NCBI RefSeq assembly: GCF_021155765.1
Contig: NC_060112.1
Coordinates: 11,470,001-11,534,000, forward strand
Source of the DNA: Diprion similis
Lineage: Eukaryota > Arthropoda > Insecta > Hymenoptera > Diprionidae
Direction of reading: 5' to 3'
Length of the DNA: 64,000 bases
Of this stretch, positions 20,978-34,078 are shown piece after piece. Under the pieces are notes generated by a model. The model was not told the origin of the DNA, ran no database searches, and saw only the letters and a program-made list of their open reading frames with translations. The first letter of the stretch is position 1. Each line of letters starts with the position of its first letter. A program made the translations under genes and the position numbers.

Positions 20978-22389
20978 GTAGGGTATGGTATGCAGGTATA
21001 TACGTACCTGGTTAATGGTAAGACAGGCGAGAAGATGGTTGCACGGAAAGTTTAAATCGATGGTAGTCAGCAGAGTTGAGAGTTGAGAAATGATGTCATC
21101 ATTCGTCTTCATGAATTATAATCCCTGGCACGTGGCTGGATATCATTACTGACTAATGGATTGATGAAACCAGAAGCGTGTAATAGAAATTGAACACCGT
21201 TTAAAGCAAGACCCTTTTATTGGCCACTTTATTACTAATTGAATGAGCACTCGGTAATTTGTAGTTTATTTGTGTCACGTGATCGCGTATCTATGTTGCC
21301 ATTGGAAGTAAGAATTTGAATTGCACAAAGAATAAGTGAGAGAGTCATCAATTTTTCTAATTTTAACGACTTCTCGATCATATGTACATCCTTGACGAAG
21401 CTCATACGTCAATTCCTATGAAATGTGATACTTGAAGAAACGGGATAACTTTTTGCTCCTGTGTCAGAATTCCGAGGGATTTCCCAAAGGCGAGGATTCT
21501 GCATCCGTGAAATTCCCCAGCGGAGCCAAAGAAGTTACAAATTTCTTTTATGTTTCTCTATGTTTCTTTTTCCTTCGCAGGCCTTTCGCGCCACACTGTG
21601 AATTCCACAAAATATATCTCTTCGAAAAGCTTCAACCGTGGTAGCCATCACAGATGAAGAAAAAGAAAACGAATAATAACAGAACAGAAAATCGACGTGG
21701 GAAAGTGAAAAATGCACGACTACTCAACCTGCAAAGTGGAAATTTTTCTCTCAAAGCTTTTCTCTCTCTTGAAAATTTTCAGAGTTCTTCAACAGTAGTC
21801 GAAACACTTTGAAATATGCTGCCTGCAGAAAACTTTCAGCGAAATTCGATGCGTTTTTTGAACCGAACTTGGAAATGGTAAAATTAATATCAATACATGC
21901 TATTAAAAATCTGTTAAAATTCAAGAAGTTGATTTTGACCTGAATGACTTTTCGACAGCAATAAATTGCGCCTAGGATAAAAAAAAAAAAAAAAAACCAG
22001 TACAACACGTACGTCACATAAGGTACACCGAGATAAAATAATGTTTCGAAATTCTGCTAATTGAAAATTTTCAATGCAGATCAGAAAGCTTGTGAATGAT
22101 TGGCCTGAAATATTTGAATCACGAGTCTTGGAAATCGAGATAAAAATCTTCTCAAGATGATTGTACAATGTACAGATCCGGAAGAAATTGACGGACAACC
22201 GGAGATACGAATTGGCGTGGAGATATTGAAAAGTCCGTTTTGTATGCGAGAATGGAAGCGTGGTATTCATCGGGGGCAATAAAATTCTGGAATAGAAACG
22301 AGTGCGAAACGCCGTGAGAGGCTTGCGGTTAAGCCGGGTGCAGGGTGGCTCTGGTTTTGGATTTGGGCACGCCGGGACGGGCATGCAAG
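20978..22389. other. Non-coding stretch
   Basis: AT-rich with an A17-type run near 21979-21997. The overlapping open frames on both strands at 21432-22384 read through simple sequence and are not supported. Confidence 0.5.
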
Positions 22390-22419
22390 AAAGGGAAGGG
22401 AAGGGAAGGGAAGGGAAGT
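22390..22419. repeat. (GGGAA)n microsatellite
   Basis: About five to six consecutive GGGAA units. Confidence 0.9.
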
Positions 22420-25400
22420 GAAGGAATAAATAGCTCCCCCTCTATTTGTTATCAGTCCGGAGACTAAAGCTCCAAGGTTCAGTTGCAGGGGTTGCATTCC
22501 GGGCTGGCTTCCGCGTTTCACCCTTATATACAACGCGTTTCCCTTCTCTTCGTTTATCCGGGCCGAAACGCTCCGTCGGAATGAATACTTCTTTATTTCT
22601 GCGATTTCTTCGCTTCTCTCTTCGCCCCGTCGGCGAGGTACGATAAGAAAGACTCGAGGTAGGTATGCGGTCGGACAAATAAAACGGATTCACTTATCAC
22701 GTTTCCTCGATCAACGGGTTCCGGGCTGTCGAAGAAAGATGGCCAACTTCAATCGGTCACAGGGTATCATTTAATTTTTTTTTATTCTCTCTTTTTTTTG
22801 GTTTTGATTTTACCTGTGTCAACGGATTTCAGTATTTAAGTTCGTTTAGTTTGGTTGCGAATCGGTACATTTAATACATTTTATTGCCTAAACAGTTTCA
22901 CTTTGAGTATTTATCAGACTGCTAATTATTGGTAAACTCATAAGCTACGTTCGTAATCTTGTTTTGAAAATAACAGACAGTTTATTGTTGAGTATTGATT
23001 TTTTCCTTGAAGTCGTATTGAAGTGGTTTAAAATTGGCGAGATGAAATCGTTTGATTGTCGTTTTGAACAGAATATTTTCTGCAATTTTACTAGAACAGA
23101 TTTATACTTTTTTTCGGCTGTGAATTCAATATTGATATTTGTTGCAATGTTTTAAAATTAAATTTTTAACTATACCTGCATCATGGAAAAAAGTGTTTCA
23201 GTAAATTTTTAGAAAATATTCTTCGGAATAAAATTATTTATCGTATAATGAAGTCGAAAAAATCTACTAGATTTTTAATAATTTTAAAACGATTTGAAAT
23301 GAAGCATTTTATTATTCAGTCAAATAGAACGAACGATGGCTTTTTGGCGTCCGGAAGATTATTGAATAATGCGATCTCCCTGATGTTCTTATCTTCTATT
23401 TCCGCAATGGAATTCAACCTGTTCAGCATAGCAAAAATTGTAAGATTTGAATTTTCGCGTCGAAGTTGAAAAAAAACTCGATTGAATACGGAGAATGAAT
23501 AGCTGAAAAAAACTACCAGAAAAAGATTATTATCAGTCACATAAATATCGGTGCAGTAGAATTTCTTTTGTAATTCAAAGTTGCCAGCATAAAATGGCTT
23601 TGGTTCTGGGCATTTGAACGATTTCATTGTCAGGAACCTCATATCCCATATATTTCGACCCATTACCATTCAGTGTTCATGATTCTATTTATAAGCTAGG
23701 CGATCACCGATCGGCGTCGAGCGGAACGGTGAAAATTAATACAGGCTGTAAATATTGCAGTTAAATGGTGAAACGGATCGAACGTCGCTGGAATATTCCG
23801 GCCTTATTATTTGGCTAATAAAACCTTAGAGCGGACGCAAGCGTTCCTGCATATGCAGGTTCTCGAGCCAACCGAACCATTCGGATACCGGTAATAAATT
23901 TTCTTTCTACGTATACACACATGCAAAGCCACGCCTGACGGGGGCGTTCAGGTCTGCCAACCAGTGCAGCTTATACAGGGGAAGAAGAGGTCACGGTTGC
24001 TAGTCGAGCATGTCTAACGTTGCCTCAATTATGCTCGTCCGAACGGCGCAACGTCGCAAGGAAAAAAATTTTTAATTCTTTTTAATTGTTTGAATTTTTT
24101 AGAATGATCAAAAAATATAATTTATCGAAATTCTTTAATTCTAGAAATCGAGTTACATCTGCACTTTTTATTCAACCCCTTCGTTATTAAAAGCCACGAT
24201 CATAGTGCGAGGCTTGGGACCATTAGAACAATTCGATTTCCGTACCCGCAGGCCCTTCGTTACTGGCTACTCTACTCTGGCATCTTCAAAGGAACACTTA
24301 TGGCTCTCACAGATGACCAAACGAAACCAGTTGAACCCAGGCGTGGTAATTTTACGCTCGAGTGGGTAGATTACTTTAATTAGGAATTCCAAAGTTTTAT
24401 CAAACTCCAAGTTTTGGGATTAATCAAACTGTTTGTTTTTGGACTTTAGTTTATAATTTCGAGCCAATAGCAGGTTTCAATATTCAGTATTAACTTTAGA
24501 TTACACATTTACACTTCGGTGCGAGCTTTTGTAAAACTTGTACAGCTGAGTGAATTGTATAAGGATCGAGAAGTTTTGAATGGAAATTTGCGTGAATAGT
24601 TCTCTTATTTTATTGGATTACAGCTGAATTGATAATAAATTTTTTAAACTGCAGACAAAATTGTTGCGAATAATTTTGCGGACAGTTTGTTTTTCCTTCT
24701 CTTTTTTTTTTTCAAATCATCAAAGTAATGTGAACCGGGTTGAAAAATTCCTTCCTGCACGTTACGCGGGTACCATTAATTATTATAAGTCGTTTTCAAT
24801 GGTCGATCTTCCGGAGTCTGACCTCAGTTGTGATGCAATTAACCGCAAAAATGCACATGCAGCCTGTGGCGCGAGCTGGCAATGCTTGATTAGTTGAACC
24901 GGTGCAACAAGCCGGTTTGGAAAAAACATCGACAACCCTTTTTACCCTGCAGTAGAAGCGGTAATGCGTGGGAGAGCATGTGCAGCTCCCCTTTAGAGAG
25001 CCGCATTCAGAAATTTCACCCTCTGCCAGCTCACAGAAATTCGTATTATCCGAGGCCATGTACAACGTATGTATATGAGCAATTCTAGATCAAATCGAAA
25101 AGGTTCTGAATTTTTACTTTAATTAGATTTGACCCGGTAAAATTTTTCCGACTTACTATTTTCAACTTGAAATTATTTTCGAAAGCATTTATTGTACAGC
25201 ATTTATCGAATTTTACTCAGACGGTGTTTTTTTCAAATACAACTCGCTTTAAAAAAAGAATTTTCAACCGAAGTTTAAAAAAAAAACGATAATAATGATA
25301 ATTTCGTCCCCTATCGTAAATAATAATCATACGTGAGATTTCCGAATTGAAGTACAAAATTAAATATTTCGAAAACATGAAATTCTCGATTTTGATATCC

Positions 25401-27929
25401 CTTTTTCGGAAACACAAAAAACAAGCCGAAAAACAAAATTTTTAAGTCTGATTCAAACTGGGACGAACTGTCATTGATATATCAGCCATCCCTTGAACCG
25501 GACCTTCTAAAACTAAACTGATTATTCCACACATAATTTCCAAACATGTCGTCCCATAAATTCATTTAATATGTAAGAGTCCGTATTGAATTCGAATAAT
25601 ATTTACAAGAAGAAGAAAAATGATATAAATTCTTATCCCAAATTAAAAAAATGTTCATCACATCTAAGAGTCGAAATTCAGAACCCTTTCGACTCGAGTG
25701 AGAATGACCCATATAAATCTCTGAGTATGTATGTAACACACGTATTTGCACAACGGGTAGAACTTGGCGTGTATATGTACATAAGAGAAAAGGTAGATGT
25801 CAGCAAAATCCAGAGGTAGATTGATGTACACCTGAGCCCACGCGTTCTGACAAGACAATGATATGGAAACGCCCTGCCGAGTGTTTGATGGGGGTAATTT
25901 TCACGGCTGGATTCCTTGGAATTGGGGGGAAAGCAGCTCAGGTGCCGAGTTTTTGGGAAACTAATAGCTGCCAGAGGCTTTCCCTTGAGAAGTTACGCAT
26001 GATTATACTGCACCTGTGATACTTCATCGCGAAAATTAGACGACATGAAATTCTGATGTCTATGAACCGAGGGTGCAGGCCGATTCAGAATTGAATGATG
26101 CAGCAATAATCAGGGCGAAACATCCAAAATTAGTCTACGGGGTGCCTGCAGGGCGATGTGAAAGATCAAGAATTTCGATCACAGCTTCCGATTATTGTAT
26201 CTCCGCAAAAGAACACACGGAGACTTGATGGATCGCGGTTTAATCACTCGATCAATTTGATTAATTATACTGCTGTTTCGTGAAACGAATAAAGCTGCGA
26301 AGCTTCTACCGAAAAGTCTCGGAACTATCCATAATTTACAATCCTTTGATGGAATTTTTTCTAGTCCGATCTGACTAGTCCGATCATTCCAACATTGAGT
26401 ACTTTACCAGGTACAGTGTTTCGTCTTACAGAGCGACAGTTTGTTCAAATTTACCGCTTCAATTATTCCACGCCCACACATCTGACATTGTAAAACAGTG
26501 AAAGAACATAGGGAGACGCATTCTAACCCTCACGTATGCGTAGAAACGCCTGAAATAAACTGGCGTCATTGAGGGTTCGTGGACAAGCGAATAATAATTC
26601 GCACCAACGTGAATTACAGCTTTGAACGTCATTTCGACGACGTCCTATTCTCATATGGATCTCTGGATCGTTTGGAATCGTCCTAATGATCGAAGCTACG
26701 CTTTAGCCTGAGAAACAGACTCAATTCATGCTCCATTAGTATCGTCAGATAAAATGTCGAAAAATAATCGACACGTATTTTTATTTTATTTTATTGTTTA
26801 TTAACTAAGATATTCCGCGACGAAGTTGAATTTCGCGTGACATATCTAAGCACATTGTGACGTCACGCGTCAATTTCAAACTGCTATATATCTTTGTTTG
26901 GGAACGTTGATTTGAAATAGAAAAAAAATATGTGTCAATTATTTTTACACATTCTATCTAACGATACTAATAGAATTTTTCATTTGCACACCTAACTGTG
27001 ACGATGAAGAAATGCCAGTGTAATAATTTGTTGAATCGAAATCTGTCGACAACAGTTGAGCTTGTTTCATGTCAAACTTCATAATTTAAGGTACCATTAT
27101 CAATTTCAGCTATTTTTAGTATAAGTAGAGAAACTTGGACCTTCGTCGAGGGTAAATAATAATACTCGTTTGAACAAGAGCTTGCACGGAGAAAGTAAAA
27201 TGAAGCTTTTTGGGGTGTGCAGAGGTAGACGCGTGAATGTTTTTACCTGTTTACGAAGCAACCTCGACTCGGTTCTCGTCGCGTGATAATTTGGACAGCA
27301 GGAGCTAGGCTATCAGCCGAACTGCCAAGACAAATAGAAGAGTTTCAAACCGTCATAAAGTTGATATTTGTTTTGGCGACATTCCAAATCCGAACGAGCG
27401 AACGAACGGCAGCTTATAAAGTCTCTCCAGCAGCGGTGTAACGGCTTCTTTCCGACCTGGAAATATCGTAATTACTCAACCTTTTTTTTTTCACCCCCGT
27501 TACAACCCCGCAATTTTCAACACTTTTTCAAACTCTCCAATAACTGATATCGAATTTTCCCAGTAAGTATCGTCGTCCTCGATTGATGAATATAGTTTAT
27601 CGGCGGATTGGAAGGACCAAAGTGTAGTTTTCCTGTGAGTAAATCTCAGGATTGATATATTAACGCCCCTTATTATTCCCGTAATATCATGGAACGAGTA
27701 TTATTTAATTAATTTTGGTTTTTACAGAAAAATATCGTATGTCTTTGGAAAATTTCTCTAGATTCGAGTCTACGCGTTGCTTTTACTTTTTATTGGAAAA
27801 GTAGAAAAATGTCTGATTGTCGTTAATTGTAATTTGATGAACATCATCACGAGGTTACCGTATTCTATAATTATTCTCGTTTCGTGTTCCAAAAGGATCG
27901 GATATTATAACGAACGTTGAAAATCGGTG
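22420..27929. other. Non-coding stretch
   Basis: Open frames at 22442-22693 on both strands lie in a GC-richer patch without other support. The rest is AT-rich. TATAAA at 27415-27420 has no initiator at the expected distance. Nothing else recognised. Confidence 0.45.
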
Positions 27930-27960
27930 CCCCCCCCCCCCCCCCCCCACCCCGCCCGCC
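27930..27960. repeat. C19 homopolymer with (CCCGCC)-like tail
   Basis: Nineteen consecutive C at 27930-27948, followed by an A and a C/G-rich tail. A similar C-rich tract lies at 33299-33323. Confidence 0.9.
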
Positions 27961-28510
27961 GCTTAATTTTGGTTGAAATCGATATCCCTATCCACGATGC
28001 GATTTCTATGCCTGTTATAACGTTTAATTACGTACAGATTATACGTGCCTGAAATACGTTTAACGTTTAACGGATGTATAATAATACAGCTCGGTGCAGG
28101 GAAAATATTTGCAAGGAGGATGACGCCAATTTGCGTTGCTGTATCCACGGGGACTTGTGATACACGTTGCATGGATGCTGGTCTCATTATCTCGACCGGA
28201 AGCCGCAGACTTGGAAGTCACGCCACAAACCCTGGCAATCTGTTAGCGTGTCCCAACAATGCCGACAGGCTGGATGGAAATTCCTGCAAACCCACATTCT
28301 GATCAGTCATGTTTGACTTGTTGCTACTTTTATTTTCTTTCACTCTTTCAAGACTCTTTCACTTTCATTCGTATATAAATTTTACATTGATGTCGCGTAT
28401 AGTTTTCAATTAAAATCTTCTTACGTCAAATATTAAAAACTGTTCAATCCACATCCTTTCATAGGATGCAATAACTCCTGTTTCATGATATTATACCCTT
28501 ATGAAGACAA

Positions 28511-28625
28511 AAACCTCAAAACCCTCAACTTGAGGGTGAATTTGTACCCTCAATTATTTTTTTTTTACAGGAATTTAGCATTATGTATGAATTGGGGGTA
28601 CAATTTCACCTCCAGGTTGAGGTTT
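28511..28625. repeat. Long imperfect hairpin
   Basis: The arm at 28511-28555 (AAACCTCAA ... GTACCCTCAATT) is complementary to the arm at 28590-28625 (AATTGGGGGTAC ... TTGAGGTTT). The left arm has an extra roughly 9-base insertion containing a second CCCTCAA. The loop of about 34 bases includes a T-run. It could be a small MITE relic or a structured transcript segment. Confidence 0.6.
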
Positions 28626-31600
28626 ATTCCGTAAATCTCGATTTGACACTTGGCTCTGGAATTGAAAAAAAAAACAAAATGTTTTCACAGCTTCAAAAAA
28701 TTTCACCAATAGTAAAACAATAACGTTGCAACGCTTTTCACGTATTTTTCTGGTTTAAAACACAAACCACGGTTTAATTGTCTGAATTTTTGAGGTGTTA
28801 ACAAACAATGCTTGCCCATATCGGGACCGTTTGTCTCAACAATACGAACTGTTGCGGCTCAACAGAACAATAGCAGCTGGGTTCAAACTGTCGTCAACGT
28901 TTTAGTACGAAATAGGGTCATTCGATAAAACCGAGTTACGTATACTTCACTGCATTCAACACGTACATAATTCATAGAAATGGCTGATACTTAGAAAAAG
29001 ATGGGAAAATAGAATTACTGCGAATCATTCAACAATTCAACTTATAATCATAATTGAATCGGTTTTCAAATTTTATCTCGAAAAACGACAGAATTTGATT
29101 GAATAGTTCAAAAAAATAGAAACGACAATATATTTAATACATCAAAATTTTCATTGCAATGTAATATTTACAAGCCAAAAAAATTGTGAAAACTCAACAT
29201 GACGATCAAATTTCTTACCAGGATAGTGATTGTATGAAACTGAAAATAAGAATTTTCAATATTTATAATAAGTTGTATTGATCAATCAAATAATTTACGT
29301 TACATGTAAGTGTAACGTGTTTTATTGGATTCAATTACATTATTACAACATTAAAACTGAGCCAAATAATTTGAACGTTGAAATGAAAAAAAAAAAAAAA
29401 AAAAATGTGTCTTTTAAATTTGATCAAAGACACTTTTCACTCGCGTTCCCTATAATCGGCGTAAAAATCTAATTTCCTAGGATTTTTCTAACTGGTTCTT
29501 CACCTCGTCCACCTCTCGTTCCAAGGGCTGTTGTTTCCCATTGATCGTTAAATTGAAGCATAAAATTTCGCCACTCTTCGCGCAAACCCCTTATAACAGG
29601 GCAGCATCGAATCACGAGGCAAACACGGTGGTGCAGAGGAGAGGCTGCGCCTCTTGTCTTCATATCCGAGCGAGGGAAACCTTCCTCGCTTTTCTCACCG
29701 CCTAATACGCGTGTATATATATAAATACATATGTGTTTACACGTGTACATAAACACGCCCGACCCCCCTGTACATCTACTTAAATACGTACATACGTCGA
29801 GCGTATACGTCGTACCTACTCACACCGGCACCTTCGGGTCGAACATCGGCTTCCACATTCGTCCTGCGCCTCCACCCGACGCACAATAACTCGATCTTGC
29901 CTTTCTGTGCTTAACTAATTGATTTATCATTAAAAGGTGGAGGGAAAATTCGTCTCGAATAAAAATTACTGGAAGTAATATTACAGTTGTTTCCTGTTTT
30001 TTTATTGTTGGTTTTTGTAGTTGAAGAATTCCAAACTTGTGACGTATGCATTAATATAAGGAATTCAAATACATGGACATATAATGTACGTGTAAATTAA
30101 AATTAAGTGTTTGGTATATTTTATGGAACGTGAAATATTATTAAAAAACAAAGGTATATACAAATGAAGAAGTTATCACATAAAACGTGATGTATTGAAA
30201 TCCCGCAATTATCATGCATAAAGGTATGAAATAAAAATTCGTAGCTTTATTAAATGTGCAAAAATTGGAATTGAATTTTTTTTAAATGTATAAAGAATCA
30301 GCCAATTGGTAGTTTTTTTTTCAAAACTCAATACTGAATTATAACAGATGTTCTTACGTCTGTCGACTTTTTTTTAATGTACCAACTATTAAATTGAAAA
30401 ATCAGAAATATCGCAAGTTTATGAGTTGAAATTTTTCAACGACAAAATTTGTGAAATTTATGAATTGTCAGATACACATACCAAAAATTGAACGATCGGT
30501 TTGTAACGAACCAAAAAATTCGAACGAGTCGATTCTTTTTCTTCCTGTTCTTCGTCCTCATTGCCTGCAATTATAATCAAAATCAAAATCAAACGAATCA
30601 GTTCCGAAATTTACGTAAACAGATATTTGATATTCTCACACAAAATTCATTCATTATACACCAGAATTGAAAGAGACTTTTTTAAACTTTCCTTACGTTA
30701 CGTCGCGAACTTTAACCTTAAGGCAAATCAGGTGAAAGTTTTTTTTGATAACTCATACTTTCCTCCAAAATATTTTTCAATTTCCTGTAAAAATATTTAA
30801 TTGCTAATATTTGCTTTCACTAATCATATCAAATAGGTACTAAGTAATTAAGACAATGATATTAATTGATACTTTGATCACACGAATTGATATTGTATTG
30901 CGTCCTTCGTGGGAGCAAAGAAAAAAAAACGATTACGAGGAAAAATAATCTATTATACTTCGATTAATTACTTTTTTCTTATTCTTAACTTAACAGGTAC
31001 CCACCCACCTGCAACTTGTCTCCATCTTCGGTGCAGATTGCATTTAACTTGAAGCAATATTCTCTCGGTTGACTTTTTGACGTTGATGCAGCAACTTTAC
31101 CGGTCCGGGATAATATATGAAGGGTGTACGTAGGTATGTACATAAATTTACCTAATTTATTAGGTGACATGGTACCCGCGGGTTCTGGTAGGCTGATAGA
31201 TGCAATGTGTATACACTATACGACTGCATTAGTTATGTGTTGCATGGATCTACTCGTCCTACTCGTCCCGCACGCACCATCACGTTGATTTATCGGGTTC
31301 GTACCAAGAATCACAAGCGATTCCTTTTACTAACGATCAATTGTGATCTTCGTGATTTATTCCAAGCTACTCCACGATCAATTCAAGTCTACCTGCAGCG
31401 TGAATTTGTTGTAAGATCTTCGTTATTCTCCTGATTAATTAATGAGGTGCAGACTTTGCATCGTACCTTAAATTCCATGGAATTCTATGACAATGTCATT
31501 TACTGAAAATAAATATGTTCATTTCATTCGTTCGATATTAATACTTTGTCAGAATTTAAATTGACTCATAAAACTCTGCAGTTATCCTGGTATTTCATTC

Positions 31601-33400
31601 ATTGCTTTTTCTAAGGATTAAATAAACTAATCAATTCTAAAGGATCGATACAAGCGACTGTAAAATGGAGAAATATTGCAAGGCTCATCGGTTATACGAT
31701 TCAATTCAATTCGGCTACGTCAGAAAAATTATTTTCTCCCTGTCGAATGAAGAGTGAATTATTAAAAAAAAAAAACGAGATGTTGACGGATTAATCAAAA
31801 AAAATTTTGAACATCACACTTCCAAACAGGATTCTTAGGCTCGAAAATTTTTCTGGCTTTCACTTAAATGTCATAAAGATGTGGAAAATAATCATTACAA
31901 TATCTGTAACATTTTTTCAAATGTTCGCATTTGCAATTGCGTGTAAAATTAATATCAACGTGTTGTTATTCATTCAGTCAGTGAAATGTTCTAACTATCG
32001 CGGCGGGATATGCGATTGTATAACATGAAATTTCGTCAGTTCTAAATGAATTATAGAAGTCTGAAATTCGAGGTAGTAAGATAACATGCGGGAAAGCCGC
32101 GGCTTATTATATACGATAATAATGAAATGATGTAATTCACGTTATTTCGCAACTTATATGGTATAAATAGATAATTTCAAAAGTAGATAATACTTTCGCG
32201 CCTTTCCATTCTATCGTCGCATACTTTAGTTATAGAAGACTTTAGAGAAATCGGATTGCAGACGCGTTGAGAGAATATTTAAATGTAAATACTTCGATGC
32301 ATTATTACTTTTAAATCGAAAATAAACGACATGGTTTTCTCGCAAACAGGTTTTCAAAACGAAGATATTTTTATTTTACTTTTTTTTTAGTCTCTGATAC
32401 TTCGGAACAACAAGTTGTGTCACATGGCAGAATTTTACTGCGATAAAAAGAGGAATAATTGAAAAATATACGTCGACTCATTTAAACAAATGAAAATTAT
32501 TTACTCTCAAACATTTTGAACAGTTTCGATATCAACGAATTTTAGCACCTTGTACAGTTATTCGTAAAGTGCAATAGTTTTTGCTCAAGATTGTTTGGTT
32601 ATACAGAATATTCACTTACAAAATTATTATCAATCGAAATGAAATTTATTTATTCAAAGAAACATTTCTTTCGGCGTATTTTATGCCAAATATTGATGTT
32701 TGGATAAAAACCGTCATTTCAAAAAACAAAAAAATATACATTAACTGGGGGGACTTGAAAAAAAAGTTAACATATGTATCCCAGATTAACCAAAAATAAT
32801 CGATTTTCTAATGAATCGATTATTTTTACCCGATTAATCGAGTATAATCAATTATTTTTCAAACTCGATTAATCGACTGAATCGAGTATTCCTCTTCACA
32901 ATCGGTTTTTCTTTTTTACTCCCACGAGCGATGCAATCCAATATCAATTTACGTGATTAAAGTATAAATTATTATCACCGTCTTACTTCCTAACAATAAG
33001 TACCTATTTAATATAATTAGTGCAAACTAAATAAATATTTTTTATCTAAAATGAAAAATATTTCGAATAAAATTATAAATTATCAAAAAACTTTTCGCTA
33101 TCCAGACCTCCATACATTGAAATTTAATAAATTTTCTTTTCAAATTCACCGTATAAAAATAATACGAAACAATAGATCAATTGATTCATTTTCACCGAAT
33201 TTTCAATCGACTCAAATTTGATTGTTTTTTCGGACTCGATTAATCGATGCATCGATTATATTTAGCCAAGTGGCCATCGCTACGATTCCACCCCTACCCT
33301 CCTCCCCCCCCCCGCCCGCCCCGAAAAAAAAATAGAAATTACCGAATAATTTTTGCTACACCCAAGTACCAAAAACACCCCGACCTAACTATATTCTACG
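28626..33400. other. Non-coding stretch, one weak exon candidate
   Basis: AT-rich. The plus-strand open frame at 31207-31434 becomes coding-like after about residue 15 (RTITLIYRVRTKNHKRFLLL) and meets a GTAAGA donor at 31410, but no acceptor or partner exon is identified. From 32790 to 33260 there is a cluster of ATTAATCGA-type palindromes. The region at 33299-33323 is C-rich. Confidence 0.4.
32798..33260. repeat. Cluster of CGATTAATCGA-type palindromic words
   Basis: ATCGATT/AATCGAT and TCGATTAATCGA words recur at about 32798, 32812, 32831, 32860, 32869 and 33235-33257, several of them self-complementary. They could be homeodomain-type (TAATC/ATTA) binding sites or a degenerate simple repeat. 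Confidence 0.45.
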
Positions 33401-33409
33401 TTTCTTGAT

Positions 33410-34045
33410 AAGAAGACAGACAGTCAGGATTAAACTTACTGCGGCAGGGATAGGAGACGACGGAACGTTTCACCCTCCCCACCCCCCGCAAGCTCGCGGC
33501 GCTTTGGCAGTCGGCGCACCCCCGGATTGGCCCCGGTTGTCCCGTCGACGTCGACGCGCGGGCGTCTCGCCCGTTGACGTTCACTTCGAAAGAGCTCACA
33601 GCCAGTTTTGGTTCAGTGCTCGTCGCGTTCGCGTCGTTAATCGTCGCGCCGAAACTCCCCGTCTGTAGGCGCAACGCATGTGCGTTCGTTCGCCTGCACG
33701 TCTCGTCGGCGTTCATTTGATACGTAAAATATACGCATATTTTTACATATGTATATATTTAATAATTAATTATGGAGTTCTCGTCGTGCGGGTAATTTAT
33801 TATATAATATTGAAAGGTTTTTTGTTTCTTTTTTTCTTTTTCTTTTTTTATCTTGTTGGTTTTTTTATGTTGACCATTTTTCGTTAGTTTTTTTTTCATC
33901 GATTGATCGAGGTACAATCGAATTTTTACGATTTACACATGGTTTGGTTCTCAGTTTTGTTCGTATAGGATTATACGCGTTTCTACCATTGGTTTATATC
34001 GCCTGACCATTATCTCCGGAATGACGTTGCGCCTCCATGAGATAG
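33410..34045 (+). other. Candidate CpG-rich promoter and first exon
   Basis: The block at 33440-33720 is strikingly GC- and CpG-rich against AT-rich surroundings. It contains an initiator-like TCAGTG at 33613-33618, no TATA box, and many CGTCG words. Downstream, a short frame starts with ATG at 34021 (MTLRLHEI) and reaches a good donor GTAAGAT directly after 34045, in phase 1. That leaves a G that would combine with AT at the acceptor near 63962 to make a GAT codon. The open frames at 33396-33716 on both strands are better explained by low stop density in GC-rich DNA than by coding. The gene identity is unknown. Confidence 0.35.
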
Positions 34046-34054
34046 GTAAGATAC

Positions 34055-34078
34055 TATTCTATTCTATTCTATTTTATT
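34055..34078. repeat. (ATTCT)n microsatellite
   Basis: Four to five ATTCT-type units immediately inside the putative intron donor. Confidence 0.8.

Noticed and set aside
21914-22384. 156-residue minus-strand open frame
   Set aside because: It passes through an A-run read as a phenylalanine block and overlaps other open frames; no ATG-context, splice or domain support.
33396-33716. Opposing open frames of 87 and 106 residues in the CpG-rich block
   Set aside because: GC-rich DNA has few stop triplets; the position fits an untranslated first exon better than a coding one.
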